From assembly GCF_011392075.1 (NCBI RefSeq), contig NZ_JAAJBV010000002.1, positions 186,001 to 250,000 of the forward strand: 64,000 nucleotides of DNA. Reading direction: 5' to 3'. Below the pieces are notes generated by a model. The model was given only the letters and a program-made list of their open reading frames with translations. It did not search any database and was not told where the DNA came from. The number at the start of each line of letters is the position of its first letter. The first letter of the stretch is position 1. The position numbers were made by a program, and so were the translations under genes. Positions 1-9,206 of the stretch are shown piece by piece. The stretch comes from Flavobacterium celericrescens (GTDB lineage Bacteria; Bacteroidota; Bacteroidia; Flavobacteriales; Flavobacteriaceae).

Positions 1-1334
1 GTAATCCAAGTACCCCAAAAATCATGACTTACTGATAATTGTGTTCCTTTTTCGTCTGGATCAAAACCTGATTGAAACAATCTAAAACCTCTATAATCTA
101 AAACGTTATTCATAAAAATACTGTCTTTAAACGTTTTATTTTCTTCGGTATCTATTACTTCAACTTTACTTTTGAAAGCAGAATAACTTTTATCCGTTCC
201 AGGATATTTGTCCGCAATAAAATCATCTAACTTAATATTGAATGGTGTATTATAAATTTTACTTCCAAAGAATAATGTGAACTCTAATTTTCCAATTTTA
301 ACACTTTGTGGTATACCTTGCTTTCCTTTTGAGCCTACTAAAGTTACTGTTTCTTCTTTTCCTTGACTTTTTACTTTTACAACTAAAGCATCATCACTCT
401 GTTTGTCTTTGAAATCATTATTAGATTCTAAAACCAATTCCCCTTTAATTGCAGGTTCTGGGAATACAAATTGAGCACCTCCCATGTTGTATAAAGAGCG
501 TAACATTAATGTTTGTGGTGCATCTTTTGTTACTTGACCTTGTAGTTTATCTGCCATTCGCATGAAGTTTCCTTCAAAAGGCGATTGTATAGTATAAGCT
601 TCTCCTATTTTAGTAATATTGATTGCCCCTTTAGTGAATTTATTAAACGCAAACAATATATTGTGCAAATTTTGAACTTCGCCTTCTTTCAAATAGTGTT
701 CATGACGTGTTCCGCCACTTGATTCAACCATTTTCAACATTAATTGTCCGTTCTCAGATGGTTTAATTTTTTCCTTTCCATTCAAAATAAATGCTTCGTG
801 TAATACTTCAAACGGAATGTTATTAAACTCACCTCCCATAGAAAAATCATTACTGGCAAAAAATGCTAAAAAAGAATCACCTTTCACTTCAGGCGCTAAG
901 ATTACATCTTTTTCAAAAGTTTTACGCTTCATCTCGCCTTTGTATTCTCCATCAACTAAAACCGTTAAATAAGGTTTGTCTGAATAAATAATATTTGCCG
1001 ATTCACCTTCTCTTATTGGCATCATACCTTCATAACTAATATATCTAGTAACAAAAGCACCCACAATAATTAAAATAAATGAAAGGTGTAATAACAATGT
1101 TGCCCAATTTTCTTTTTTGTGTAATTGATATCGCTTGATATTGCCAATAAAGTTAATTACAAAAAACACCATTATGGTTTCAAACCACCAAGTATTGTAT
1201 ACAATAACTCTTGCTGTATCGGTATTATAAGCGTCTTCAATAAAAGTTCCGGCTGCCATTGCTCCTGCAAAAACGATAAACAAAACCGCCATTAAACGGG
1301 TAGAAAACAAAAAAGAGAATATTTTTTTTTCCAT
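1..1334 (-). CDS. ccsA: Cytochrome c biogenesis protein, ResB/CcsB-like N-terminal part (partial)
   Basis: The first 444 residues of a system II cytochrome c maturation protein are visible; the 3' end runs off the window edge. The product begins MEKKIFSFLFSTRLMAVLFI and has membrane helices near residues 8-30, 48-66 and 80-98, followed by a long extracytoplasmic region, as in ResB/CcsB. ResB-type proteins act with CcsA to deliver haem to apocytochromes at the outer face of the inner membrane. In Flavobacteriaceae the two are normally one fused protein of about 1000 residues, so the CcsA half probably lies beyond position 1. The frame stays open to the edge (last residues include SHDFWGTWIT). 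The start ATG at 1334 follows a good -7 box. The ResB assignment is by recognition of the N-terminus; the fusion is inferred. Confidence 0.8.
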   Translation of the reverse strand, partial: MEKKIFSFLFSTRLMAVLFIVFAGAMAAGTFIEDAYNTDTARVIVYNTWWFETIMVFFVINFIGNIKRYQLHKKENWATLLLHLSFILIIVGAFVTRYISYEGMMPIREGESANIIYSDKPYLTVLVDGEYKGEMKRKTFEKDVILAPEVKGDSFLAFFASNDFSMGGEFNNIPFEVLHEAFILNGKEKIKPSENGQLMLKMVESSGGTRHEHYLKEGEVQNLHNILFAFNKFTKGAINITKIGEAYTIQSPFEGNFMRMADKLQGQVTKDAPQTLMLRSLYNMGGAQFVFPEPAIKGELVLESNNDFKDKQSDDALVVKVKSQGKEETVTLVGSKGKQGIPQSVKIGKLEFTLFFGSKIYNTPFNIKLDDFIADKYPGTDKSYSAFKSKVEVIDTEENKTFKDSIFMNNVLDYRGFRLFQSGFDPDEKGTQLSVSHDFWGTWI

Positions 1335-1364
1335 GAGATTAAGGAATACTATTTTTAATTGCCA

Positions 1365-1372
1365 CAAATGTA
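1365..1372 (-). promoter_or_regulatory. -7 box for ccsA-like gene
   Basis: Reads TACATTTG on the minus strand, an exact match to the Bacteroidetes housekeeping -7 consensus TAnnTTTG, about 30 bases before the ATG. No clear -33 TTTG at standard spacing. Confidence 0.5.
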
Positions 1373-1435
1373 CTTAAAAGGAATAGTTTTTGGAAAAGTT
1401 TAACAAAGGATTCACGATTTTAAGCAGGTTTTAAT

Positions 1436-2167
1436 TTAGTACAACATTTTTATTTCTTTGATATCAAATGAAGTTTGCATATCATCATCAAGTAAGACTT
1501 CTAATTTTCCTTCTTTTGATACTCTTATTATTTTTCCTACAAATCGATTTCCCATTGTATTCTCAAATGTTGAAACAACGTCTTTTTTAAATAATTTTTG
1601 ATGGTATAAATTCCAATAAAAATCTTCACCTACCCTACCTAAGCGTTCTAAATTAAATTTTAATTGATTTGTAATTTTTTCAAGAAGTATCATTTTATCA
1701 AAAATAGTATTCTCTAAGAGAGCTAACGAGGCTGCTTGTGGTAAATGCTCAAATTGGGTTTGGTTAACATTGATTCCTATTCCAATTATTGATTGTACTT
1801 CCTCTTGGTTTTTTATACTATTTTCGATCAAAATGCCACCGATTTTTTTATTTTCTGCCAAAATGTCGTTTGGCCATTTGATTTGAAATATTAATTTACT
1901 TTCAGATTGCAATGCTTCAACTATACTTATAGCCACAATGCAATTTAGTGTAAACAAACTTTTTAAATAATTTGTATTATTCCTGTATAAAACACTAAAG
2001 GTTAAGTTTTTACCACTTTCAACAACCCAATCCGAACCCCGTTGTCCTTTGCCATTTGTTTGTGACTCCGCAACCACAATTGCAAAATTTTCTACCAATT
2101 CATCGGCAGCTAATTGCTTTAAAAAAGTATTTGTAGAGTCTATGGCATTGAGTTTGATAATCTTCAT
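1436..2167 (-). CDS. birA: Biotin--[acetyl-CoA-carboxylase] ligase
   Basis: This enzyme activates biotin to biotinyl-AMP and transfers it to the lysine of the biotin carboxyl carrier protein, in the cytoplasm. At 243 residues it is a class I ligase without the N-terminal DNA-binding domain of E. coli BirA. Visible motifs are DSTN near residue 10, the biotinyl-5'-AMP loop NGKGQRGS at 38-45 (the family's GRGQ-type loop with K in place of R) and KWPND at 97-101. It cannot act as a repressor because it lacks the helix-turn-helix. It is divergent from rsfS, with both promoters in an 85-bp gap. Confidence 0.93.
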   Translation of the reverse strand: MKIIKLNAIDSTNTFLKQLAADELVENFAIVVAESQTNGKGQRGSDWVVESGKNLTFSVLYRNNTNYLKSLFTLNCIVAISIVEALQSESKLIFQIKWPNDILAENKKIGGILIENSIKNQEEVQSIIGIGINVNQTQFEHLPQAASLALLENTIFDKMILLEKITNQLKFNLERLGRVGEDFYWNLYHQKLFKKDVVSTFENTMGNRFVGKIIRVSKEGKLEVLLDDDMQTSFDIKEIKMLY

Positions 2168-2202
2168 TTAGCAGTAATAAATTTTAATCTTATGTTAAGG
2201 TT

Positions 2203-2210
2203 CAAAAATA
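2203..2210 (-). promoter_or_regulatory. -7 box for birA
   Basis: TATTTTTG on the minus strand, an exact TAnnTTTG match, 36 bases upstream of the birA ATG in the divergent birA/rsfS gap. Confidence 0.5.
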
Positions 2211-2224
2211 ATGACAAAAAATGA

Positions 2225-2232
2225 TACCTTTG
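2225..2232 (+). promoter_or_regulatory. -7 box for rsfS-ftsH
   Basis: TACCTTTG, an exact TAnnTTTG match, 20 bases before the rsfS ATG. It would drive the rsfS-ftsH transcript. Confidence 0.55.
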
Positions 2233-2252
2233 CATAAATTCATAAATAATAA

Positions 2253-2624
2253 ATGAAGAAGAAGGAAATTAATAATGATGATTTATTAGCAAACATCATC
2301 AAAGGGATAGAAGACGTAAAGGGAGAAAATATTGACATTCTTGATTTAAGAGAAATTGACAATACAGTATGTGATTATTTTGTGATTTGTAATGGAAATT
2401 CAAATACACAAGTTAATGCAATTGTAGGGTCGGTTCAAAAAGTGGTTTCAAAAGAATTAAAAGATAAACCATGGCACGTAGAAGGTGCTGAAAATGGCGA
2501 ATGGGTATTGATGGACTATGTAAATATTGTAGTCCATGTATTTCAAAAACACATTCGCGAATACTACCGAATTGAAAGTTTATGGGGTGATGCTAAAATC
2601 ACAACTATAGAAACAAAATACTAA
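2253..2624 (+). CDS. rsfS: Ribosomal silencing factor RsfS
   Basis: RsfS (Iojap family, DUF143) binds ribosomal protein uL14 on the 50S subunit and blocks joining of the subunits when nutrients are short. The 123-residue product is the usual length. The conserved central stretch includes DLREIDNTVCDYFVIC (about 31-46), a WHVEG segment (about 75-79) and WVLMDYVNIVVHVF (84-97), all typical of the family. Only 8 bases separate it from ftsH, so the two are probably cotranscribed; rsfS-ftsH adjacency is common in Flavobacteria. Confidence 0.92.
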   Translation: MKKKEINNDDLLANIIKGIEDVKGENIDILDLREIDNTVCDYFVICNGNSNTQVNAIVGSVQKVVSKELKDKPWHVEGAENGEWVLMDYVNIVVHVFQKHIREYYRIESLWGDAKITTIETKY

Positions 2625-2632
2625 TTTTTTTT

Positions 2633-4558
2633 ATGGCACAAAATCCTAACAATAATTCTGGCTTTAAGTTTAGTCCATGGATGAGTATTGTACTTGTTCT
2701 AATGATTTTCTTTACTATCAGTTTAGTTACTGATGGGTTAGATTTGAGTAATCCGGGCAAAACAAGTTTATCAAAATTTAACAAGTTTTTAGAAGCAGGT
2801 CAAGTTGAGAAAGTAACTTTCAACAATACCAAAGCTACTATTTATCTAAAAAAAGCGGCTTTAAAAGATAAAGCGCATGCTAAAGTTAAAAATGATATTA
2901 CTGGCAAATTAAATGTAAAAGGTCCACATTACATCATGGAAATTGGTGATGTGAAAGCTTTTCAAGATAGCTTATCAAAAGCTGATGCTTCAGGAAAAAT
3001 TTCTGAATACGAGAAAGAAGCTGAAAGCATGTGGGGCGACATTATTTCGTTGTTACTACCTGTAATATTATTAGGTGCTTTATGGATTTTCATGATGCGC
3101 AGAATGTCTGGTGGTTCTGGTGGTGGCGGAGGTCAAATCTTTAGCATTGGAAAATCAAAAGCTAAATTATTTGATGAAAAAAACGACACTAGAGTTACGT
3201 TTGAAAACGTGGCTGGTTTAGAAGGTGCCAAAGAAGAAATTCAGGAAATTGTGGAGTTCCTTAAAAATCCAGAAAAGTATACTTCAATCGGTGGAAAAAT
3301 TCCAAAAGGAGCTTTATTAGTTGGACCTCCAGGAACCGGAAAAACATTATTAGCCAAAGCAGTTGCTGGTGAAGCTAAAGTACCTTTCTTTTCATTATCA
3401 GGTTCTGATTTTGTGGAGATGTTTGTAGGAGTTGGTGCTTCTCGTGTAAGAGATTTATTCAAACAAGCGAAAGAGAAATCGCCAGCCATTATTTTTATCG
3501 ACGAAATTGATGCTGTGGGTAGAGCTCGTGGCAAAAACAATATGACAGGAGCAAATGATGAAAGAGAAAATACACTGAATCAGTTGCTAACAGAAATGGA
3601 TGGTTTTGGTACAAATTCTAATGTAATTGTATTAGCAGCAACCAATAGAGCTGATGTGTTAGACAAAGCATTATTGCGTGCCGGTCGTTTTGACAGACAA
3701 ATTTATGTTGACTTACCAGACATTAGAGAACGTAAAGAAATATTTGAAGTACATCTAAAACCTTTAAAAAAATCAGAGGAATTAGATACTGAATTTTTAG
3801 CTAAACAAACCCCAGGATTCTCAGGAGCTGACATTGCAAATGTTTGTAACGAAGCCGCTTTAATTGCTGCCCGTAACGACAAAAAAGCTGTAGATAAACA
3901 AGATTTCTTAGATGCAGTTGATAGAATTGTTGGTGGTTTAGAAAAGAAAAATAAAATTGTTACTCCAGAAGAAAAACGTGCCATTGCAATACACGAAGCA
4001 GGTCATGCTACCGTAAGTTGGATGTTAGAACATGCCGCACCTTTAGTAAAAGTAACAATTGTTCCGCGTGGACAAAGTTTAGGAGCAGCATGGTATCTTC
4101 CAGAAGAGCGATTGATTGTGAGACCAGAACAAATGCTAGATGAAATGTGTGCTACTATGGGCGGAAGAGCTGCAGAGCGCGTAATTTTTGATAAAATTTC
4201 AACGGGTGCGTTAAGTGATTTAGAAAAAGTAACACGTCAAGCAAGAGCAATGGTTACCATTTATGGCTTGAATGAAAAACTAGGAAACATCACTTACTAT
4301 GATTCTTCAGGACAATCTGATTATAATTTTTCAAAACCTTATTCAGAAGATACTGCAAAAGTTATTGATACTGAAATTTCAAAATTAATCGAAGAACAAT
4401 ACCAAAGAGCTATTGATATCTTAGAGCACAATAAAGAGAAGTTAACGCAGTTAGCAGACATTCTGATTGAAAAAGAAGTTATTTTCAAAGATGATTTAGA
4501 AACTATTTTTGGAAAAAGACCATTTGATAAACAAGATGAGAGTCCAGTAGCTGAATAA
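2633..4558 (+). CDS. ftsH: ATP-dependent zinc metalloprotease FtsH
   Basis: FtsH is the hexameric inner-membrane AAA+ protease that extracts and degrades membrane and cytosolic proteins. The 641 residues show a first membrane helix at about 17-33, a periplasmic domain to about 135, a second helix at about 137-155, then the AAA domain with Walker A GPPGTGKT at 231-238, Walker B IIFIDEID at 286-293 and the SRH region ending GRFDRQ near 351-356. The zinc-binding HEAGH is at 454-458. It is followed by a strong hairpin terminator, which closes the rsfS-ftsH unit. Confidence 0.97.
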   Translation: MAQNPNNNSGFKFSPWMSIVLVLMIFFTISLVTDGLDLSNPGKTSLSKFNKFLEAGQVEKVTFNNTKATIYLKKAALKDKAHAKVKNDITGKLNVKGPHYIMEIGDVKAFQDSLSKADASGKISEYEKEAESMWGDIISLLLPVILLGALWIFMMRRMSGGSGGGGGQIFSIGKSKAKLFDEKNDTRVTFENVAGLEGAKEEIQEIVEFLKNPEKYTSIGGKIPKGALLVGPPGTGKTLLAKAVAGEAKVPFFSLSGSDFVEMFVGVGASRVRDLFKQAKEKSPAIIFIDEIDAVGRARGKNNMTGANDERENTLNQLLTEMDGFGTNSNVIVLAATNRADVLDKALLRAGRFDRQIYVDLPDIRERKEIFEVHLKPLKKSEELDTEFLAKQTPGFSGADIANVCNEAALIAARNDKKAVDKQDFLDAVDRIVGGLEKKNKIVTPEEKRAIAIHEAGHATVSWMLEHAAPLVKVTIVPRGQSLGAAWYLPEERLIVRPEQMLDEMCATMGGRAAERVIFDKISTGALSDLEKVTRQARAMVTIYGLNEKLGNITYYDSSGQSDYNFSKPYSEDTAKVIDTEISKLIEEQYQRAIDILEHNKEKLTQLADILIEKEVIFKDDLETIFGKRPFDKQDESPVAE

Positions 4559-4584
4559 TACTTATCAACAAAATAATATTAATA

Positions 4585-4624
4585 AAAAACTTAGTTCATG
4601 ATAAAAAGAACTAAGTTTTTTTTT
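4585..4624 (+). terminator. Rho-independent terminator after ftsH
   Basis: The arms AAAACTTAGTTC and GAACTAAGTTTT flank a 10-base loop and are followed by a T tract. It lies 27 bases after the ftsH stop. Confidence 0.8.
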
Positions 4625-4631
4625 ATCTTTG
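4624..4631 (+). promoter_or_regulatory. -7 box for the LUD-cdsA-psd operon
   Basis: TATCTTTG matches TAnnTTTG exactly. It lies immediately after the ftsH terminator and 33 bases before the next ATG, so a new transcript probably starts here. Confidence 0.5.
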
Positions 4632-4664
4632 ATTTTTACTGTATAAAATACCTACTAAAGATAG

Positions 4665-5270
4665 ATGAGTCTTTTTAGAAAATTTTTTGGAACTTCTGGG
4701 GAAGAAGGCGACAATAAGGATAAACCCGAAAACAAGAGCCCGTACACTCCTGATGTGACTTTGCCGATAGATGAACTGTTTACTTTCAATTTCAAAGAAA
4801 ATGGAGGTAAGTTTATTTATTGTGAAAATTTAGCTGAAATTTCAGAAAATTTTGAAAATATTTTAGCTGAGAACGATTGGTTTGAATCTGAGGCACAATG
4901 TTTTGATGCTAGACTTTTTTATTTATTAGATGAAAACAAACTAAATTACACGCAACCAAAAAATCCAAAATTTTTCTTTTCATTTTGTGAAAATTTAATT
5001 GCTGATGAAGGTTCTATTCTATTTTCGTCTCTTCAATTAAAACATTTTAAACCTAACGAATTACCTACTAACATGATTGTTTTTGCAACAACAAGTCAAA
5101 TAGTAAATTCAAAAGGAGATGGATTACGTGGTATTAAAAACAAACACGAAAAAGAATATCCTACTAATATAACTACTATAAAATACTTTGAAGAAGTAAA
5201 AGAGCAAGACTTTTTGCATTATGGAAGTTGCCATAAAAATTTATACCTACTTCTTTTAGAAGATTTATAA
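4665..5270 (+). CDS. LUD domain (LutC/YkgG-like) protein
   Basis: A 201-residue protein of the LUD (DUF162) family. Family members include LutC, part of a lactate-utilisation complex, but single-domain copies such as this one are common in Bacteroidetes and have no established substrate. The conserved part includes SPYTPDVTLPIDELFTFNF near residues 25-43, a GSILFSSLQ stretch at about 115-123 and VFATTSQIV at about 138-146. It lies one base before cdsA, so it is probably the first gene of a phospholipid operon. That placement is also seen in other Flavobacteria, but it does not tell the reaction. There are no lutA/lutB neighbours. Confidence 0.75.
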   Translation: MSLFRKFFGTSGEEGDNKDKPENKSPYTPDVTLPIDELFTFNFKENGGKFIYCENLAEISENFENILAENDWFESEAQCFDARLFYLLDENKLNYTQPKNPKFFFSFCENLIADEGSILFSSLQLKHFKPNELPTNMIVFATTSQIVNSKGDGLRGIKNKHEKEYPTNITTIKYFEEVKEQDFLHYGSCHKNLYLLLLEDL

Positions 5271-5271
5271 A

Positions 5272-6078
5272 ATGAATGAAACGCTAAAAAGAGCAATTTC
5301 TGGTGCCGTTTACATAGCATTATTACTAGGCTGCATCTCCTACTCAAAAGAAAGTTTAGCTATTCTATTTGGTGTTTTTTTGTTGATTGGTGTTTACGAA
5401 TTTTGTAAAATAGCCGCATTAAATTTATATTTCAGCATACCTATTGCTGCTTTATCCTACTTCTTTTTGTGGGATAAAAACCAAGATATTATTTCAAAAA
5501 CTATACTTGTAAGTTTATCAACAATTATCTCCATAAAGCTATTGTTATATTTATTCAATAGTCAAAAAACAAACTTTACTATTGCAACACGTTATTTATT
5601 GTTAATAGGTTATATCATTATTCCATTTATCATTACAAACTATGTAGCTGTAGGAAAAAATGGGTACAACCCTAAAATATTAATTTCTATTTTAATTCTA
5701 ATTTGGGCAAATGACACCTTTGCTTATTTAGTTGGTAAAAATTTTGGTAAAAACAAACTCTTTCCAAGTGTTTCACCCAAAAAAACAATTGAAGGTTTTA
5801 TAGGCGGAATGCTTTTTACAATCATCTCAAGTGTTTTATTATCAAAATTTTACATTGAATCTAAGATTTTATACATTTGGATTGTAATTGCAATTATCGT
5901 GAGTATTTTTAGCACTTTAGGAGATTTAATTCAGTCCAAATTTAAACGTGTAGCTGGTGTTAAAGATAGTGGAAAAATAATGCCTGGACATGGTGGTATT
6001 TTAGATCGACTAGATAGTATTATCTTTGTCATTCCATTCATTAATTTGTTTTATTTAATTTTATATTATGTTTCATAA
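5272..6078 (+). CDS. cdsA: Phosphatidate cytidylyltransferase
   Basis: CdsA makes CDP-diacylglycerol from phosphatidate and CTP, the branch point of bacterial phospholipid synthesis. The 268 residues are mostly membrane helices, seven or eight of them. The C-terminal family signature is complete: SKFKR near 221-225, then KDSG, then GHGGILDRLDS at about 239-249, holding the catalytic and metal-binding Asp residues. The stop overlaps the psd start by 11 bases, which suggests translational coupling of two steps on the phosphatidylethanolamine pathway. Confidence 0.95.
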   Translation: MNETLKRAISGAVYIALLLGCISYSKESLAILFGVFLLIGVYEFCKIAALNLYFSIPIAALSYFFLWDKNQDIISKTILVSLSTIISIKLLLYLFNSQKTNFTIATRYLLLIGYIIIPFIITNYVAVGKNGYNPKILISILILIWANDTFAYLVGKNFGKNKLFPSVSPKKTIEGFIGGMLFTIISSVLLSKFYIESKILYIWIVIAIIVSIFSTLGDLIQSKFKRVAGVKDSGKIMPGHGGILDRLDSIIFVIPFINLFYLILYYVS

Positions 6079-6724
6079 AGAAGGTTCAAAAATCATTTTC
6101 ATCTCCCTAATTATTTCAGTCGGACTTATATTTTTGGCAGATGCATTTTTAAAAGACAATTTTTGGTTATTAAAATCAGTACAAGTGCTTGTTTTGATTT
6201 TTTTACTACTTATTTTACAGTTTTTCAGAAACCCTACTCGTGTTGCAGACAATAGCGACAACCATATTTTAGCACCAGTAGATGGAAAAGTTGTAGTTAT
6301 AGAAGAAGTCTATGAACCAGAATATTTCAAAGACAAGCGTTTAATGGTTTCTATTTTTATGTCACCAATAAATGTACACGTAACACGTTATGCGTTAAAT
6401 GGAATTGTAAAATACAGCAAATACCATCCAGGTAAATATTTAGTAGCTTGGCATCCAAAAGCTAGTGAAGAAAACGAAAGAACTACTGTTGTTATTAACA
6501 ATCGAGTTTATGGAGAAGTTATGTATCGTCAAATTGCTGGTGCATTGGCTCGTAGAATTGTAAACTATGCACAAGAAGGTATGCGCGTAGTTCAAGGAAA
6601 AGATGCTGGATTTATTAAATTTGGCTCAAGAGTTGACTTGTACTTACCATTAGGTACAGAAGTCAATGTAAAAATAGGCGAAAAAGCCATCGGTAATAAA
6701 ACTGTTATTTGTAAAAAAGCATAA
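6068..6724 (+). CDS. psd: Phosphatidylserine decarboxylase
   Basis: Psd converts phosphatidylserine to phosphatidylethanolamine at the inner membrane. The 218-residue form (short PSD-A type) has an N-terminal hydrophobic region of two helices at about 8-27 and 37-53, a conserved APVDGKVV at about 74-81, a central SPINVHVTRYA at about 99-109 and the self-cleavage site KFGSRVD near 188-194, where the Ser becomes the pyruvoyl group. It overlaps cdsA and is followed directly by an acyl-CoA-binding protein gene with no gap, so all three are one operon. Confidence 0.95.
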   Translation: MFHKEGSKIIFISLIISVGLIFLADAFLKDNFWLLKSVQVLVLIFLLLILQFFRNPTRVADNSDNHILAPVDGKVVVIEEVYEPEYFKDKRLMVSIFMSPINVHVTRYALNGIVKYSKYHPGKYLVAWHPKASEENERTTVVINNRVYGEVMYRQIAGALARRIVNYAQEGMRVVQGKDAGFIKFGSRVDLYLPLGTEVNVKIGEKAIGNKTVICKKA

Positions 6725-7006
6725 ATGAGCGAAAAGGACTTAAATACATTATTTGATGAAGCATTTGCTAATGCGCAACTCATTCCACAAGAATCGGTGC
6801 CACAGGATATGCAACTAGTTTTGTATGGTTTGTATAAACAAGCTAGTTCAGAAAGCACCAGTAGAATACATTACCAAAATCCACAAGATTTAAGAAATGC
6901 TTTTAAGTTAAACGCTTGGATGCAAGTAAAACATCTAACGGCAGATGAAGCCAAAGAAAAATACATCGAAATTATTAACGCCTTACTCAAAGAACGCAAT
7001 TTATAG
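6725..7006 (+). CDS. Acyl-CoA-binding protein
   Basis: A 93-residue soluble protein of the ACBP family, which binds long-chain acyl-CoA thioesters in the cytoplasm. The family core is visible: LNTLFDEAFANAQ at the start, LVLYGLYKQAS at about 27-37 (the LYxLYKQA motif) and AWMQVKHLTADEAKEKYIEI at about 63-82. ACBPs are frequent in eukaryotes and present in scattered bacteria including Flavobacteriia. Its place directly behind psd in the phospholipid operon supports a lipid-handling job. It begins immediately after the psd stop. Confidence 0.88.
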   Translation: MSEKDLNTLFDEAFANAQLIPQESVPQDMQLVLYGLYKQASSESTSRIHYQNPQDLRNAFKLNAWMQVKHLTADEAKEKYIEIINALLKERNL

Positions 7007-7009
7007 AAC

Positions 7010-7783
7010 ATGAAAAAAGCACTAGTAACCTTATCTTGTATATCCTTATTAATGCTAAGTTGCAAGGAAAATAGTAATCTAGAGGAAGTCCAAATTCCTG
7101 AGCCTGAAGTTGAAACCACACAAACTGCTTATGGAAATCCAGGAGATGTAAAAGTAAATGAAGGCGGAACTTTTCAAATGAAAGGTTTAAAATATGCTTA
7201 CGAAGCTTTACAACCTCACATTGATGGAAGAACAATGCAAATTCATTATTCAAAACATCATTTGGGCTATGCCAACAAGTTAAATAAAGAAGTTGATACA
7301 ACAAATTTAGCCACCAAATCTATTGAAGAAATTCTAAAAGGGTTAGATACAAACAATAAAACATTAAGAAATAATGCTGGTGGTTATTACAACCACAATT
7401 TATTTTTTGAAATCCTAGGGCCAAAAACAGGAGGAACACCTACTGGTGCTCTTGCAGAAGCCATCAATGCAGAACTTGGTTCATTTGATGATTTGCAAAA
7501 CCAATTAATTGATGCTGGAAACAGTCAATTTGGTAGCGGTTGGGTTTGGCTAGTGGTTAAAAGTGACGGAAAACTTGCCGTTACTAGTACTGCAAATCAG
7601 GACAATCCTTTAATGCCAAATGCTGAAGTTCGCGGAACTCCTATTTTAGCAATTGACGTTTGGGAGCATGCCTACTACTTAAACTATCAAAACAAACGAA
7701 ATGATTATTTAACAGCTATTTTCAATATCATCAATTGGAAAGTTGTTAATGACAAATACGAATCAGCAATAGCTAAATTATAA
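7010..7783 (+). CDS. Fe/Mn superoxide dismutase, predicted lipoprotein
   Basis: The enzyme dismutes superoxide to oxygen and hydrogen peroxide. The 257 residues start with a lipoprotein signal (MKKALVTLSCISLLMLSC, lipobox Cys 18), then an acidic linker to about 45, then the SOD fold: PHIDGRTMQIHYSKHH with the first ligand His at about 77, NHNLFFEIL with the second His at about 128, and IDVWEHAYYL at about 219-228 with the Asp and His ligands. Metal preference cannot be read with confidence. A lipid anchor places it outside the cytoplasm, unlike the usual cytosolic SodB. It is the last gene of the operon and is followed by a shared terminator. Confidence 0.9.
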   Translation: MKKALVTLSCISLLMLSCKENSNLEEVQIPEPEVETTQTAYGNPGDVKVNEGGTFQMKGLKYAYEALQPHIDGRTMQIHYSKHHLGYANKLNKEVDTTNLATKSIEEILKGLDTNNKTLRNNAGGYYNHNLFFEILGPKTGGTPTGALAEAINAELGSFDDLQNQLIDAGNSQFGSGWVWLVVKSDGKLAVTSTANQDNPLMPNAEVRGTPILAIDVWEHAYYLNYQNKRNDYLTAIFNIINWKVVNDKYESAIAKL

Positions 7784-7786
7784 AAT

Positions 7787-7817
7787 AAAAAATCCTGCAA
7801 TATGCAGGATTTTTTTA
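7787..7817. terminator. Bidirectional terminator between sod and rocD
   Basis: A near-perfect hairpin with arms AAAATCCTGCA and TGCAGGATTTT around a 3-base loop, with A and T tracts on both sides, lies between two convergent genes. Confidence 0.85.
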
Positions 7818-7836
7818 TACTTCATCTTGAAAAATA

Positions 7837-9081
7837 TTATTTTTCAAACTCTTTTAATGTATTAATAATTATAGCAACACAAGTTCTCAATTGCTCTTCA
7901 GTCATTACTAATGGCGGTGCAAAACGGATGATGTTTCCATGCGTAGGTTTTGCTAACAAACCGTTTTCTGCTAAGCGTACGCAAATATTCCAAGCTGTAT
8001 CACTTTCTTCAGTATCATTAATTACAACGGCATTCAATAAACCTTTACCTCTAACTAAAGTAGCTATGTTAGAAGTTTGAATAAATGCTCCTAATTCTTC
8101 ACGGAAAATCTTTCCTAATTGTTCTGAATTTTCTGCTAATTTTTCATCTGCAACAACTTCTAAAGCGGCAATCGCAACAGCAGCTGCAATAGGATTCCCT
8201 CCAAAAGTTGAACCATGTTGTCCTGGCTTAATTACATTCATAATGCTATCATTTGCCAAAACAGCCGAAACAGGATAAGCTCCACCAGATAATGCTTTAC
8301 CTAAAATTAAAATATCAGGTTGTACATTTTCATGATGAACTGCTAATAATTTACCTGTACGAGCAATTCCTGTTTGTACCTCATCCGCTATAAACAATAC
8401 GTTATTAGCTTCACAAATAGCTTTTGCTTTTGCTAAAAATCCTTCCGAAGGCACATAAACTCCTGCTTCCCCTTGAATTGGCTCAACTAAGAATCCTGCA
8501 ATGTTTTTTGATGAATTCACAGCCTTTTCTAACGCTTCAATATCATCATAAGGAATACTGATAAATCCAGCAGTATAAGGACCGAAATTTTTACGAGCAT
8601 TTTCGTCGTTTGAGAATGAAATGATTGTTGTAGTTCTTCCGTGGAAGTTACCATCACAAACGATAATTTGCGCTTCGTTTTCGTTGATTCCTTTTTTCTC
8701 GTATGCCCATTTTCTACACAATTTTAAAGCGGTTTCAACTGCTTCAGCTCCTGTGTTCATTGGTAATACTTTATCAAACCCAAAATAATTGGTTACAAAT
8801 TGTTCATAAACACCTAATTTGTCATTATAAAATGCTCTTGATGTCAATGTTAATGTCTGTGCTTGCGCTACCATTGCTCCTACAATTTTTGGATGACAAT
8901 GTCCTTGATTAACCGCAGAATATGCCGAAAGAAAATCAAAATATTTTTTTCCTTCTACATCCCAAACATAAACCCCTTCTCCTCTACTCAAAACAACTGG
9001 TAGTGGATGATAATTGTGTGCACCGTACTTGTCTTCTAATGCAATTGCTTCAGCCGAACTCATTTTTTCTAAAACTGACAT
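7837..9081 (-). CDS. rocD: Ornithine--oxo-acid transaminase
   Basis: A class III PLP aminotransferase that converts ornithine and 2-oxoglutarate to glutamate semialdehyde and glutamate, linking arginine breakdown to proline. The 414 residues show [18 protein letters not shown] near 19-36, a PLP-phosphate-binding [17 protein letters not shown] near 109-125, [12 protein letters not shown] near 234-245 and the PLP lysine in [14 protein letters not shown] (Lys about 263). Length and motifs fit RocD better than the related ArgD. It stands alone, convergent to sod, with its own -7 box upstream. Confidence 0.92.
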   Translation of the reverse strand: MSVLEKMSSAEAIALEDKYGAHNYHPLPVVLSRGEGVYVWDVEGKKYFDFLSAYSAVNQGHCHPKIVGAMVAQAQTLTLTSRAFYNDKLGVYEQFVTNYFGFDKVLPMNTGAEAVETALKLCRKWAYEKKGINENEAQIIVCDGNFHGRTTTIISFSNDENARKNFGPYTAGFISIPYDDIEALEKAVNSSKNIAGFLVEPIQGEAGVYVPSEGFLAKAKAICEANNVLFIADEVQTGIARTGKLLAVHHENVQPDILILGKALSGGAYPVSAVLANDSIMNVIKPGQHGSTFGGNPIAAAVAIAALEVVADEKLAENSEQLGKIFREELGAFIQTSNIATLVRGKGLLNAVVINDTEESDTAWNICVRLAENGLLAKPTHGNIIRFAPPLVMTEEQLRTCVAIIINTLKEFEK

Positions 9082-9143
9082 AAAATAGTGTTATTGATTG
9101 TTACATCGCAATTCCTTCTTTGTGGTGAGAAATCAACCGGTTA

Positions 9144-9151
9144 CAAAAGTA
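9144..9151 (-). promoter_or_regulatory. -7 box for rocD
   Basis: TACTTTTG on the minus strand, an exact TAnnTTTG match, 62 bases from the rocD ATG. Confidence 0.45.
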
Positions 9152-9162
9152 GTAAATTTTGT

Positions 9163-9190
9163 TGGAAGATGGAAGTTGGATGCTGGAAGA
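9163..9190. repeat. Short degenerate direct repeat
   Basis: Three imperfect copies of TGGAAGATGGAAG/TTGGATGCTGGAAG-type units in the rocD/DUF1697 gap. Low-complexity intergenic repeats of this sort recur in Flavobacterium genomes; no function is apparent. Confidence 0.55.
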
Positions 9191-9206
9191 AAAAAATTAG
9201 AAACTA

